Assembly: GCA_020636215.1 (NCBI GenBank) | Contig: JACJYG010000008.1 | Span: forward strand, 172,501-236,500 | Direction of reading: 5' to 3' | DNA: 64,000 nt | Origin: Lewinellaceae bacterium | GTDB taxonomy: Bacteria > Bacteroidota > Bacteroidia > Chitinophagales > Saprospiraceae | In this document: positions 28,947 to 38,305 of the stretch, one piece after another | Layout: every line of letters starts with the position of its first letter | How positions within the stretch are numbered: the first letter of the stretch is position 1 | The notes under the pieces: model-generated | Told to the model about the DNA's origin: nothing | The model's input: the letters and a program-made list of their open reading frames with translations, nothing else | Databases searched by the model: none | Program-made: the position numbers and the translations under genes

Positions 28947-30938
28947 TTATACTTCTTTTGGCGCTTCAGGTTGCTCTTCGCTCTCAGTTTTTTTCAAACC
29001 ATTTTGATGCGCCTCGTAATCGTTGTCCACCAAACGAGGGCCGATCAGACGTTCCACGTCGGATTTGAGCAGCATCTCCTTCTCCAGAAGAGCATTGGCA
29101 AGTATCTCCAGCTCTTCGCGTCGGTTGGTCAGCAGCATTTTAGCCCGTTTGTATTGAGCTTCCACCATTTTACGGACTTCCCCGTCGATGAGGGTGGCGG
29201 TTTCATCCGAATAAGGGCGTTGGAACTGATCCTGGGACATGGCGTAAAAGGAGACTTGGCCCACTTTTTCATTCATACCGAAGACAGTGATCATGCTATA
29301 GGCCATTCTCGTTACCTGGTCGAGGTCATTCTGGGCGCCGGTAGAGATTTTATCGAAGATAATGGATTCGGCAGCCCGTCCGCCAAAGGTCATGCACATC
29401 CGGTCAAGGAGCTGTTCTGTGCGGGTGATATACTCTTCTTTAGGAAGATATTGAGCATAGCCCAAGGTACCGATACCACGCGGGACGATGGTCACTTTAA
29501 CCAAGGGGGAGGCGTGTTCGAGATACCACCCGCAGATAGCATGGCCGGCCTCATGGTAGGCGATGATCTGCTTTTCTTCCGGAGAGATCAGCTTGTTTTT
29601 CTTTTCCAGGCCGCCGATCACCCGGTCGAGGGCGTAATTAAAGTCTTCCATATCCACCGCTTTTTTATTGCGGCGAGCGGCCACCAGGGCTGCTTCGTTG
29701 CAGATATTGGCAATATCTGCCCCGGCGAAACCTGGAGTCATCTCTGCGAGGGTCTCCGGCAGGACTTCGGGGGACGTTTTTATATTTTTAAGGTGGACGG
29801 AGAAGATGGCTTTCCGGCCCTTGAGGTCAGGCGGGTCGATGCCGATCTGGCGGTCGAAGCGGCCGGGCCGCATCAGGGCGGTATCGAGTACATCAGGCCG
29901 GTTGGTGGCGGCCATCAGGATGACCCCTTTATCCGTGCTGAAACCGTCCATTTCAACCAGCAATTGGTTGAGGGTGTTCTCCCGTTCGTCATTCCCCCCC
30001 TGGAGGCTATTGCGGCCACGTGCTCTACCAATGGCATCGATCTCATCGATAAATACGATACAGGGGGCTTTTTCACGGGCCTGCTTGAAGAGGTCGCGGA
30101 CGCGGGAGGCGCCAACGCCAACGAACATTTCCACGAAATCGGAGCCAGAGATAGAGAAAAAAGGCACTCCGGCTTCGCCTGCCACTGCTTTGGCTAACAG
30201 CGTCTTACCAGTACCTGGAGGGCCGACCAGCAATACCCCTTTGGGAATCTTGCCGCCCAGGGCCGTATATTTTTTGGGATTTTTCAGGAAGTCGACCACT
30301 TCCATGACTTCTTCTTTGGCTTCATCCAGCCCCGCTACATCTTCGAAAGTGATCGATACATGGCTATTCTGATCGAAAAGGGTGGCTTTAGATTTTCCAA
30401 TATTGAAAATCTGGGTGCCGGCGCCACCCGCACCGCCACTAACTCTACGCATGATGAAAATCCATATGACGACAACGATAAGAATGGGCAGGACCCAACC
30501 TAAGAGCGGCGCCAGCCAATTCTGCTTGGTTTCATACTGCGGGCTGATCTGGTCTTCGGCAGGAATACCGGCTTCTTCCTGGATGTCATCGAGCCATTTT
30601 TCGAAGGAGTCTACCGAGCCAATTTCGCGCCAGTAGTTATAACGGCTACCCCCGAAGTTGCTACGGGCGGCATCCTTATAAAAATCCTTCTTTTGTTCCA
30701 GAGCACTCTCCTTGATATAAATGAATGCCTGTTTTTCATTGATGACAGACAGCTTTTCCACATCCTGGTTGATGATCATCTCCCGGAGCTTGTTGCGGTC
30801 GACCTGATCGCGTGTTCCTTCTGACATGCTGTAAACATTCAGCGCCAGCAGGAACAGGGCTATAATGCCATAAATCCAGTAAGAACTGAATTTAGGGACA
30901 TTGGGCTTGTTATTATCTTTACTATTCTCGTTTTCCAT
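28947..30938 (-). CDS. ftsH: ATP-dependent zinc metalloprotease FtsH
   Basis: A 663-residue inner-membrane AAA+ protease that degrades misfolded membrane and regulatory proteins. Two N-terminal membrane segments (about residues 21-38 and 143-163) flank the periplasmic domain. The AAA domain has Walker A GPPGTGKT at 239-246, Walker B IVFIDEIDAIGR near 294-305, the pore loop MFVGVGASRVRDLF and the SRH DTALMRPGRFDR near 352-363. The zinc site is HEAGH at 462-466. The C-terminus ends in an acidic, low-complexity tail. It follows rsfS by 155 bp on the same strand, an order often seen in Bacteroidota beside birA. Complete and intact. Confidence 0.97.
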   Translation of the reverse strand: MENENSKDNNKPNVPKFSSYWIYGIIALFLLALNVYSMSEGTRDQVDRNKLREMIINQDVEKLSVINEKQAFIYIKESALEQKKDFYKDAARSNFGGSRYNYWREIGSVDSFEKWLDDIQEEAGIPAEDQISPQYETKQNWLAPLLGWVLPILIVVVIWIFIMRRVSGGAGGAGTQIFNIGKSKATLFDQNSHVSITFEDVAGLDEAKEEVMEVVDFLKNPKKYTALGGKIPKGVLLVGPPGTGKTLLAKAVAGEAGVPFFSISGSDFVEMFVGVGASRVRDLFKQAREKAPCIVFIDEIDAIGRARGRNSLQGGNDERENTLNQLLVEMDGFSTDKGVILMAATNRPDVLDTALMRPGRFDRQIGIDPPDLKGRKAIFSVHLKNIKTSPEVLPETLAEMTPGFAGADIANICNEAALVAARRNKKAVDMEDFNYALDRVIGGLEKKNKLISPEEKQIIAYHEAGHAICGWYLEHASPLVKVTIVPRGIGTLGYAQYLPKEEYITRTEQLLDRMCMTFGGRAAESIIFDKISTGAQNDLDQVTRMAYSMITVFGMNEKVGQVSFYAMSQDQFQRPYSDETATLIDGEVRKMVEAQYKRAKMLLTNRREELEILANALLEKEMLLKSDVERLIGPRLVDNDYEAHQNGLKKTESEEQPEAPKEV

Positions 30939-31093
30939 CTAATAATACTTCTTTTTACAGGCTGTAATTGCATTCACCTCACACGGCTTGTTCCGAAACA
31001 GCGGCCAAGCCCTTCTAATTCAGAAAAAATTTCACTTATTAACGCAGGAGCAGCCAATTCGTTGCTATTTTTCGGCCAAGACTCACCGTGGTG

Positions 31094-31480
31094 CTATAAA
31101 CTTTCATATTCTGTGAAGCGCGCATCGCTCCAAAGGTTTTCCAACTCATAAAAAGAGCGGGTTTCCCTGTAAAAGACATGGACCACAGTAGTGAAGTAAT
31201 CCAGGCAGATCCAGAGCGCGTTGCGTTCGCCTTCCACATGGGAAGCCAGCACCGAGCCGTCCTTTTTCAGCCGCTTCTGGATATTGTCTGAAATGGCTTT
31301 GACCTGGGTGTTGGAATCCCCTTCGCAGATGATGAAAAAATCAGTGGGCGACTCTTCCAGGCGGCGAAGATCCAGCTTGATGATGTTCTTGCCCTTAATA
31401 TCCTGGATGCTGTCAATGATCAGATCGTTCAATTCTTCGGTGGTGAGCCTACGTTGCTGGACTTTTACTTGTGAACTCAA
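31094..31480 (-). CDS. rsfS: ribosome silencing factor RsfS
   Basis: A 128-residue DUF143/RsfS protein that binds ribosomal protein uL14 and blocks joining of the subunits when nutrients run low. Recognisable stretches are IQDIKGKNIIKLDLR, ESPTDFFIICEGDSNTQVKAI, HVEGERNALWICLDYFTTVVHVF and YELENLWSDA, which follow the family from end to end. Cytosolic, no signal. It lies divergent from birA (136 bp between starts) and upstream of ftsH. Confidence 0.95.
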   Translation of the reverse strand: MSSQVKVQQRRLTTEELNDLIIDSIQDIKGKNIIKLDLRRLEESPTDFFIICEGDSNTQVKAISDNIQKRLKKDGSVLASHVEGERNALWICLDYFTTVVHVFYRETRSFYELENLWSDARFTEYESL

Positions 31481-31610
31481 ATTGTGTTTTTATTAGTTTT
31501 GTGAATGATTCAGAATACCTTATAGTATTTATGCTTTACTGAAAGCCGGTTCGAATGCCAAAATGAGGGCTTCCAAATATGCTTTTGACAATGAAATTAA
31601 CCAAAAAAAT

Positions 31611-31618
31611 TACTTTTG
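31611..31618 (+). promoter_or_regulatory. -7 promoter box TACTTTTG overlapping the birA start
   Basis: Exact TAnnTTTG match whose last three bases are the TTG start codon of birA. If this box is used, transcription begins a few bases further on and the TTG would not be in the mRNA. Confidence 0.45.
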
Positions 31619-32389
31619 CTTAACAAGAACACCCTTTTTATTGGAAAGGTTCTCCTGGAGTTTGACTCCCTGCCGTCCACCAACCTTTTCGCCTTGGAAT
31701 TGCTATCAAAAAGCAAACCAAGCGAAGGAACTGTCATTCTGGCTTTCGATCAAAGTGAAGGGAGAGGACAAATTGGCAGCCGCTGGGAAAGCCAGCCGGG
31801 ATGCAATATCACGCTCAGCGTCATTTTATACCCAACTTTTCTTCCTATTCCTCAACAATTTTCATTGAACCAGGCCTCTGCTCTTGCTGTTCGCGATTTT
31901 GTTGCAAGGTACGCCAAAAAGCCGGTTTATGTCAAGTGGCCCAACGACATATACATAGGACATTGTAAAGTTGCTGGAATTCTTATTCAGAATACCCTCA
32001 GCGGGGGTGGTTTTCAAAGCGCCGTCATCGGGCTGGGGATCAATGTCAATCAGGAAATTTTCGCTCCCGGCCTGCCCAACCCCACTTCCCTGAAATTGGA
32101 AACGGGTTTGGAATTTGAATTACCGGAACTCATCCAAAGGCTTTGCCAGGACTTGGAGCAGCGTTATCTTCAATTAAGAAACAGCCAATTCGGCCGCCTG
32201 AACGAGGAATACCTGCAGTATCTTTACGGCCTGGGGCAAACCGCCCTGTTTGAGCGCCCCGATGGGCAGCAGTTTAGTGGAATGATCACCGGGGTCAGCC
32301 CCATAGGTTTACTACTGGTGGAAGCTGGAGGGAAGGAAGAAGCATTCCAACTCAAAGAAATAAAAATGGTGAGCCCTCCTCAAATTTGA
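31616..32389 (+). CDS. birA: biotin--[acetyl-CoA-carboxylase] ligase
   Basis: A 257-residue monofunctional biotin protein ligase without the DNA-binding domain of E. coli BirA. It activates biotin to biotinyl-AMP and attaches it to the carboxyl-carrier protein. Signatures: DSLPSTNLFALELL, the biotin loop SEGRGQIGSRWES (GRGRxGR-like), YVKWPNDIYIGHCKVAGILI with the catalytic Lys, and IGLGINVNQE; a small C-terminal domain follows. No ATG is in frame before the domain; the frame opens with TTG at 31616, which overlaps a -7 box, so the true start may be a nearby non-ATG codon just downstream. Divergent from rsfS. Confidence 0.92.
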   Translation: MLNKNTLFIGKVLLEFDSLPSTNLFALELLSKSKPSEGTVILAFDQSEGRGQIGSRWESQPGCNITLSVILYPTFLPIPQQFSLNQASALAVRDFVARYAKKPVYVKWPNDIYIGHCKVAGILIQNTLSGGGFQSAVIGLGINVNQEIFAPGLPNPTSLKLETGLEFELPELIQRLCQDLEQRYLQLRNSQFGRLNEEYLQYLYGLGQTALFERPDGQQFSGMITGVSPIGLLLVEAGGKEEAFQLKEIKMVSPPQI

Positions 32390-32497
32390 AATAGGATAAT
32401 CTGGAGCGGGTGTTTGGGAAGTGCGTGTTTGAGAGGCTGTCAAGCCCCCCCCGAATACGACAGTACCCAAACCCTTGAATCCACTCAAATCATCTCA

Positions 32498-33754
32498 ATG
32501 AAAGTACATCTGATCACTGTAGGCGATGAGATCCTCATCGGACAGATTGTTGACACCAACTCGGCCTGGATGGCCCGGCAACTCAACCTCATCGGCGCTC
32601 ACCTCGTTGGTATTTCCTCGGTTGGCGACCAGGAGGCGGAGATCACCCGGGCCCTGGAACTGGCGCTCGGGCAGGCTGATGCCGTTCTGATGACCGGGGG
32701 GTTGGGCCCTACCAAGGACGATATCACAAAAAAAGCCCTGGCTCATTTCTTTGGAGTGGACCTGGCATTCCACCAACCCACTTACGACCGCATCGTTCGT
32801 TTTTTCGAGCAGTTAGGGCGCCCTTCTACGGAAGCCCACCGGCAACAGTGTTACATGCCAACCAATGCAACCCTGCTGATGAATAAAATGGGCACCGCCC
32901 CGGGTATGTGGTTTGAATATCAGGGCAAAGTGGTTGTCTCCATGCCCGGTGTTCCCTACGAGATGGAATATTTGATGGAAAAGGAGGCCATTCCCCGCCT
33001 CAAGCAATTTTTTCCCGGCACGCCAATCGTGCACCGGACGATCCTAACGGCTGGGGAAGGAGAATCCGGGATTGCCGCCCGGCTGGAACGGCTGGAAGAC
33101 AGCCTTCCCAGCCATATTAAACTGGCTTACCTGCCCAACCTCGGGCAGGTGCGCCTGCGGCTTACCGGCAAAGGCGCCGATGAAGCTGCCCTGAAGCGGG
33201 AACTCGACCACTATACCCGGCTGGTCTATAAGCAACTGGGAGACCTCATCTTCGGAAGCGAGGAGGAACAACTATCCGCAGTGGTTGGCCGGATGCTTCG
33301 GGAACAGGGGAAAATACTGTGCACCGCCGAAAGTTGCACCGGTGGCTATCTGGCTCATCTCATTACATCTATTCCCGGTTCTTCCGGCTACTTCAAGGGC
33401 AGCATTATTGCCTATTCCAATGAAGTGAAGATGAACCAACTGGGTGTAAGCCCTGCAACACTTGAAACCTATGGCGCCGTGAGTGAGGACACTGTCCGGG
33501 AAATGGCGGCAGGGGCAATTGCCACCCTTCAGGCCGATGTAGCCATCTCAATATCCGGCATCGCTGGCCCTGATGGTGGCGCCCCTGAAAAACCGGTTGG
33601 CACGATTTGGATGGCGGTGGGAGATGGGACGAATATTTTCACCCGAAAGATACAAGCTGGTAAAAACCGGCTGAAAAACATTGAATTTGCTTCGGTACAC
33701 GCCCTCAATTTCATCCGTCAATTTCTGAGTGGGCAGCTTTCCAATCGGCAGTAA
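32498..33754 (+). CDS. cinA: CinA family protein, competence/damage-inducible, NMN deamidase domain
   Basis: A 418-residue two-domain CinA. The N-terminal molybdopterin-binding-like domain (residues 1-170) starts MKVHLITVGDEILIGQIVDTN and has VLMTGGLGPTKDDITKKAL. The C-terminal domain is the PncC nicotinamide mononucleotide amidohydrolase, with CTAESCTGGYLAHLIT, FKGSIIAYSNEVKMNQLGV and ISISGIAGPDGG. It probably recycles NMN in the pyridine nucleotide cycle; the N-terminal half hydrolyses ADP-ribose in some homologues. The frame is open to 32414, but MKVHLITVGDE is the conserved start. No recombination gene is nearby, so a competence role is not supported here. Confidence 0.93.
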   Translation: MKVHLITVGDEILIGQIVDTNSAWMARQLNLIGAHLVGISSVGDQEAEITRALELALGQADAVLMTGGLGPTKDDITKKALAHFFGVDLAFHQPTYDRIVRFFEQLGRPSTEAHRQQCYMPTNATLLMNKMGTAPGMWFEYQGKVVVSMPGVPYEMEYLMEKEAIPRLKQFFPGTPIVHRTILTAGEGESGIAARLERLEDSLPSHIKLAYLPNLGQVRLRLTGKGADEAALKRELDHYTRLVYKQLGDLIFGSEEEQLSAVVGRMLREQGKILCTAESCTGGYLAHLITSIPGSSGYFKGSIIAYSNEVKMNQLGVSPATLETYGAVSEDTVREMAAGAIATLQADVAISISGIAGPDGGAPEKPVGTIWMAVGDGTNIFTRKIQAGKNRLKNIEFASVHALNFIRQFLSGQLSNRQ

Positions 33755-33844
33755 GCAGCAGATCAGTTAATAGTATCGCAATTTTCATGGGGCGAGGCGG
33801 CGCAGTTTGGCAACTTACTAACGACTGGCGTCCTGAAAAGCGGG

Positions 33845-36136
33845 CTACACCTTTGGCGGGCCAACTACCAACGACATGCCTTTTTCTTTAGTCAGGGCGA
33901 GCTGTGCCCGCTCATAAAGTTTGGCGAAGCGTGCGGCCACGGCGATCAGGTCCTTGAATTCGAGCAGTAGACTGAAATAGAGCATGCTATTACGGCGGCC
34001 GTACTTTTCTTGCTTGATGCCCTCAACCTGATGGTGAATCAACTTTTCCAATTGAATAAAAAGCTTCCGTTTGTTCTCCAGCAGTTTGTCCAGCCCCCTG
34101 AAATCAGCTTTCTCAATCATGTCGGCCACTTCCTGGAAAAATGCGCCAATGGCATTTTGCATTTTATAGAGGCTCTCCGCCTGTTCGGCATCGAGCGGTT
34201 TGTGAACGTTTTCCACATGCTCTCGGCAGGATTCTAAAATAAAGGTGACAGACTGAAGGATATCCTGTTCCAGGTCGTATACCAGCAAATACACCCGGCT
34301 ACTTTCGGTGTATTCCTCCGCAATACTACGGATGGCGCTGTAAAGTTGTTTTTTAAGGCTCTTCTTATTTTTCTTCAATTGTTTTACATCCTTTTCTGCA
34401 CGTTCAATCAGAAGCATATCTTCCTGAAGAAGGCCAAAAACCGAATCGTGGAGCGCTGAACGGATATTGGAGAGCGTGGCGATTACACTCTCGTAGGTTT
34501 CCTGTAATATGACGGCGGCGGGAATAGCCTGGCCTTTTCTATCCAGAGCCTCTTCGGCTACTCTTTCCTTTTCCCGAAACCGGTGCAGAACGAAAGTCCG
34601 GGCAACCAAAGCGGCAGCCAGGACGACGATACCAATGATGGCCCAGATGCCGAAATGCCGGATCAGCCAGGCGAAAAGGGCAGATACCGAGAAAGCGATG
34701 AAAGCGGTGAGGAACCAGCCCCCGATGACATTAATAACCCCCGCCACCCGGTAGACAGCGCTATCGCGGCCCCAGGCCCGGTCCGCCAGTGAAGTACCCA
34801 TAGCCACCATAAAGGAAACGTAGGTCGTGGAAAGCGGCAGCTTCAGAGAAGTAGCAAATGCGATAAGCGTACTGGCTACAGTCAGGTTGACGGAAGCGCG
34901 CACCAGGTCGAAATCTGGTGGGTCGTATTCTTTCCCGTTCTCAGAGAGGGTGCTGACCGGCCGGAAGCTGTGCTCTGCTTTTTCCAGCCAGGAGTTGGGC
35001 AATGCCCAGGCCAGGCCTTTGCCGACTACCCGGGTGTACCGCACGATGTAGCGCGACAGCAGGTTGGGCGAAAATCGCTCCAGCCCTTCTTCCTGCCGCC
35101 CCAGTTTGACCTCGGTTTCTGTTACCGTCCGGGCTTTACGCGACAGCCACAAGGTAAGGATCATAATCAACCCTGCCCCCAACAAAAGATAAGTATTGGT
35201 CCGCACCGGCTGGGCCAGCACCACCATACTGTAATCGGTAGCAGCGGCGCCCGATTTGGTCCAGGCAACATAGGATTCAAATCCTGCGATCGGCACGCCA
35301 ATAAAGTTGACCAGATCGTTACCGGCAAAGGCCATTGCAAGTGAAAAAGTGCCGAAAAGCACAATGATCCGCAACACATTGACTTTAAAAACCGAGATCA
35401 GCAACTGCATAACTGCGCTCCAAAACAAAAAAGCCAGCCCCATCAGCAACAGGGTATTGGAGCTAATCCAATTCAGGAATGCCGCGGAGACAAAAGAGGC
35501 GCCCTTGAGCCCTTTAAACACGAGGAAATAGGTCATCAGGGACAGCGCAAGGCCTCCATAGAGGCCCCCGGCCCAACCCATGCGCCGCTCGTAGTGGAAG
35601 GAGAATAGCAATCGGGAAAAATACTGTATAACCGCCCCCGCGGTAAAGGCGACTCCTACCGAGATAAAGATGGCCGAAATGATAGCCAGCGCACTGGATG
35701 TATTGATATACTCAGCCAGCTCAGCCACACCATCCCCATTGGCCGTAACTTTATAAAGCGCAACGGCCACTGAGGCGCCCAATAGTTCGAAGACGATAGA
35801 AACCGTCGTTGAAGTGGGCATGCCAAAAGTATTGAAAAGGTCGAGCAGCAGGATGTCCGTTAACATGACGGCCAGAAAGATGACCATCACTTCAGAAAAC
35901 TGGAAGAGTTCGGGATTGAAAATACCCTTACGAGCCACCTCCATCATACCGCTGGAGAAGGTAGCTCCAATAAATACACCCAGACTGGCCACGATCATGA
36001 TGATGTGCCGCGGCGCAACCTTGGATCCTACTGCTGAGTTCAGGAAATTTACCGCGTCATTGCTCACCCCCACCACCAGGTCGGAAATGGCCAGCCAGAA
36101 GAGTAGTACAACCGCAATGAGATAAAAATCTGGCAT
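33845..36136 (-). CDS. inorganic phosphate transporter (PiT family) with C-terminal PhoU-like domain
   Basis: A 763-residue inner-membrane protein, much longer than the 400-530 residues of usual PiT. The PiT signatures appear twice: VGVSNDAVNFLNSAVGSK near residue 23 with GMPTSTTVSIVFELLGA near 105, and GNDLVNFIGVPIAGFE near 290 with STTYVSFMVAMGTSLADRAWG near 435. About twelve membrane segments are present. After residue 540 comes a 220-residue soluble helical region (ESVIATLSNIRSALHDS, MQNAIGAFFQEVADMIEKAD) resembling PhoU/DUF47 proteins, which elsewhere are separate partners of PiT. It likely imports phosphate driven by protons or sodium, with the tail regulating flux (inference). Confidence 0.9.
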   Translation of the reverse strand: MPDFYLIAVVLLFWLAISDLVVGVSNDAVNFLNSAVGSKVAPRHIIMIVASLGVFIGATFSSGMMEVARKGIFNPELFQFSEVMVIFLAVMLTDILLLDLFNTFGMPTSTTVSIVFELLGASVAVALYKVTANGDGVAELAEYINTSSALAIISAIFISVGVAFTAGAVIQYFSRLLFSFHYERRMGWAGGLYGGLALSLMTYFLVFKGLKGASFVSAAFLNWISSNTLLLMGLAFLFWSAVMQLLISVFKVNVLRIIVLFGTFSLAMAFAGNDLVNFIGVPIAGFESYVAWTKSGAAATDYSMVVLAQPVRTNTYLLLGAGLIMILTLWLSRKARTVTETEVKLGRQEEGLERFSPNLLSRYIVRYTRVVGKGLAWALPNSWLEKAEHSFRPVSTLSENGKEYDPPDFDLVRASVNLTVASTLIAFATSLKLPLSTTYVSFMVAMGTSLADRAWGRDSAVYRVAGVINVIGGWFLTAFIAFSVSALFAWLIRHFGIWAIIGIVVLAAALVARTFVLHRFREKERVAEEALDRKGQAIPAAVILQETYESVIATLSNIRSALHDSVFGLLQEDMLLIERAEKDVKQLKKNKKSLKKQLYSAIRSIAEEYTESSRVYLLVYDLEQDILQSVTFILESCREHVENVHKPLDAEQAESLYKMQNAIGAFFQEVADMIEKADFRGLDKLLENKRKLFIQLEKLIHHQVEGIKQEKYGRRNSMLYFSLLLEFKDLIAVAARFAKLYERAQLALTKEKGMSLVVGPPKV

Positions 36137-36202
36137 AATTTAAGGCCCTATTATGGGAGCTTAAAGCTACGGCCTAAAGGTTAAACCAATGTAAAAGCAA
36201 GG

Positions 36203-36625
36203 TTAATTTATTTCCACCTTCTGCGAATAATAAACGCTTAACGCTAAGCGGAAAGTAACCCGGATGCCCTCGTAACCATTTCGGGCTGAATCATCGAGCC
36301 CCCGCAGGCCTTGCACATCCAGTTCTCCCTCAAGGGCCGACTCCACTTTCTCCACCGGAATTTCCCGTGCTGCCGCGTGCAATATCATAGAGCTGGCCAG
36401 GCAACCGGCCAGGCCGTGCAGAATAAACTCCACAGGGTTAGCGCCTTTGTTGTCCTCCAGCAGGATGGGTGGTTCGTCGTTGTCGAAAACAAAAGGAACC
36501 GTCCGGGAGGTATCCTCCTGGCGCCCGCCATAAAATTCCTTGATCGTAGTGTGGTTGTGGCTGCCATCAATCCATTGGTTTTTGGCGCGAAACCTTAAAG
36601 CAGGTGTAGAATTCGCGACATTCAA
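36203..36625 (-). CDS. OsmC family protein, short C-terminus
   Basis: A 140-residue OsmC/Ohr-fold protein. The conserved part is intact: the first redox cysteine lies in ILHGLAGCLASSMILHAA, followed by LEGELDVQGLRGLDDSARNGYEGIRVTF. Family members then continue for about 30 residues through the helix that carries the second cysteine or its equivalent and the end of the dimer sheet. Here the chain instead stops after RLALSVYYSQKVEIN. I found no shifted frame downstream that resumes the family text. Peroxide or thiol chemistry may therefore be altered or lost. The start lies only 11 bp from the divergent hydrolase frame at its longest. Confidence 0.75.
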   Translation of the reverse strand: MNVANSTPALRFRAKNQWIDGSHNHTTIKEFYGGRQEDTSRTVPFVFDNDEPPILLEDNKGANPVEFILHGLAGCLASSMILHAAAREIPVEKVESALEGELDVQGLRGLDDSARNGYEGIRVTFRLALSVYYSQKVEIN

Positions 36626-36729
36626 TTTACCAATTTATGGAAAGAAAAACCTGTCTAATTCTATTTTTGAGTATTTTACCCTGTTTATTGAGTAATCTGT
36701 TGGCTTATTTGTTTTTTAACCATACCCTT

Positions 36730-37746
36730 ATGACGATTTTGAAGGTCATTGCCTTCCTTGGCGCTTTTCTGATCTTACTCTATGCCCTGGGCCCCAGGCC
36801 TTCCAAACCGGTATTGGACACCACCCTGCCCCAGGTCCCTTCCGATCTTGCCCTTTTGGAACAATTGATCCTGCAAAGCGAGCGATCTAACCCCGGTATC
36901 AAACCTGACAATGAAGCACGCATCATTTGGTATGATTCTACCCACACTAAAACGGAGTACTGCCTGGTTTACCTTCCGGGCTTCACCGCTACGTATATGG
37001 AGGGCATGCCTGTCCATCAGGATTTTGCCCGCCGTTATGGCTGCAATCTTTACCTGCCCCGGCTTTACGACCATGGACTTGAGGGAGATGACGTTTATGC
37101 AGCGTTTTCACCCGATAGCCTGCTCGATTCCGCAACGCGGGCCCTGGCTGTCGGGCAGCAGCTTGGGGAGAAAGTGATCCTGATGAGTTGCTCTACCGGC
37201 GGCACCCTCTCTATACTGCTCGCTGCCGGCCACCCCGAACTTGCAGGCCTCATTACTTATTCTCCCAATATTGAGATAAAGAACTCCAGCGCCCGCCTGC
37301 TCACCTATCCATGGGGCCTGTATCTGGGCCGGGTGATTGTCGGAAGTAAATACCGGGAATATGAGGCAGCGGACGAATTCAAAAAGTACTGGTACACCCG
37401 CTACCGGCTGGAGGGCCTGGTTGGGTTGCAAACCCTGCTGGATGCTGGTATGACCCCGCAAACCTTCCGCAAGGTGCAGCAGCCGTTCTTCATGGGCTAT
37501 TACTACAAAAACGAAACCGAACAGGACGAGGTCGTCTCCGTGCCAGCCATGCTTAAAATGTTCGAACAACTGGGAACACCTGAAAACCTGAAGCAAAAAA
37601 AAGCCTTCCCCAATGTTGGGCAGCATGCCATGATTTCACGGATCACTTCCCAGGATATACCGAGTGTTGAAGCGGAGACTTTCCGATTTGCGGAAGAGGT
37701 GTTGGGGTTGCGCCCGCCACAAGGAACAGGGGGCCGGCCCAAATAA
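36730..37746 (+). CDS. alpha/beta hydrolase, membrane-anchored
   Basis: A 338-residue alpha/beta-hydrolase-fold protein with one N-terminal membrane segment (MTILKVIAFLGAFLILLYAL). The oxyanion region is VYLPGFTATYMEG. The nucleophile elbow reads MSCSTGGTLS, a variant of GxSxG with Ser-Cys before the Ser, and the catalytic His is probably in VGQHAMISR. The substrate is unknown; esterase or lipase activity on a short acyl ester is plausible. The frame is open to an ATG at 36637, which would add a second hydrophobic stretch and leave only 11 bp to the OsmC start. The later ATG is preferred because it leaves room for promoters. Confidence 0.8.
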   Translation: MTILKVIAFLGAFLILLYALGPRPSKPVLDTTLPQVPSDLALLEQLILQSERSNPGIKPDNEARIIWYDSTHTKTEYCLVYLPGFTATYMEGMPVHQDFARRYGCNLYLPRLYDHGLEGDDVYAAFSPDSLLDSATRALAVGQQLGEKVILMSCSTGGTLSILLAAGHPELAGLITYSPNIEIKNSSARLLTYPWGLYLGRVIVGSKYREYEAADEFKKYWYTRYRLEGLVGLQTLLDAGMTPQTFRKVQQPFFMGYYYKNETEQDEVVSVPAMLKMFEQLGTPENLKQKKAFPNVGQHAMISRITSQDIPSVEAETFRFAEEVLGLRPPQGTGGRPK

Positions 37747-37827
37747 GGCTAAGAGCATGTTTAAAAGCCCTTTCTTATGAAAACATGGATCATCCCGAAT
37801 TTTCGTAGAATATCCCGGAAGATGCTT

Positions 37828-37853
37828 GGCCCCTGCCCATTCGGGCCGGGGCC
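37828..37853. repeat. GC-rich hairpin
   Basis: GGCCCCTGCCC pairs with GGGCCGGGGCC around an ATTC loop, with one T-C mismatch. No T tract follows on either strand, so it is not a standard terminator. Confidence 0.6.
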
Positions 37854-37976
37854 GATACTACGCCTGATCGGCAGGGATACTAAGTTGATGCTATTGATGA
37901 GAGAAGCCGCCCATTAAAGTTCTTTTTGTTGTGGAGCCCTCATCCATAGTATCAACGGCCCGCAGGGCCAAAGTAT

Positions 37977-38004
37977 CCTCAAAGCCCGTATGCGGGCTTT
38001 GAGG
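37977..38004. repeat. perfect 12-bp palindromic hairpin
   Basis: CCTCAAAGCCCG pairs perfectly with CGGGCTTTGAGG around TATG. It lies in the repeat island upstream of the 47-bp tandem array. Confidence 0.8.
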
Positions 38005-38117
38005 AGTATCCCCGCCTGCTGCCAGCGGCGGGCAGGAATAGAATCGCTGATTGGGGGCTCAAAATTCGGGATGACTCCTGTTTCTTACCCAGCCTATCCC
38101 GATAGTTGTCAGGGGAA

Positions 38118-38305
38118 GACGGGCTGGTTTCTTACCCGGCCGATCCCGATAGTTTTCAGGGGAAGACGGGCTGGTTTTTTACCCGGCCGATCCCCACGGT
38201 TATCGGGAGAGGACGGGCTGGTTTTTTACCCGGCTGATCCCGACAGTTGTCGGGGGAGGACGGGCTGGTTTTTTACCCGGCTGATCCCGACAGTTGTCGG
38301 GGGAG
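38118..38305 (+). repeat. 47-bp tandem repeat with internal palindrome, four full copies
   Basis: Units begin GACGGGCTGGTTT at 38118, 38165, 38212 and 38259, spaced exactly 47 bp; partial units flank the array (from about 38076 and after 38306). Each unit carries an inverted repeat around CCCGACAGTTGTCGGG; it is perfect in the last two units and degenerate in the earlier ones. The right edge runs into TTTCTGG repeats. A reverse-complement single copy lies near 42105-42155. Confidence 0.9.

Noticed and set aside
28923..30197. 424-codon plus-strand frame opposite ftsH
   Set aside because: Complete antisense shadow of a clear FtsH gene; long open frames opposite conserved GC-rich genes are common.
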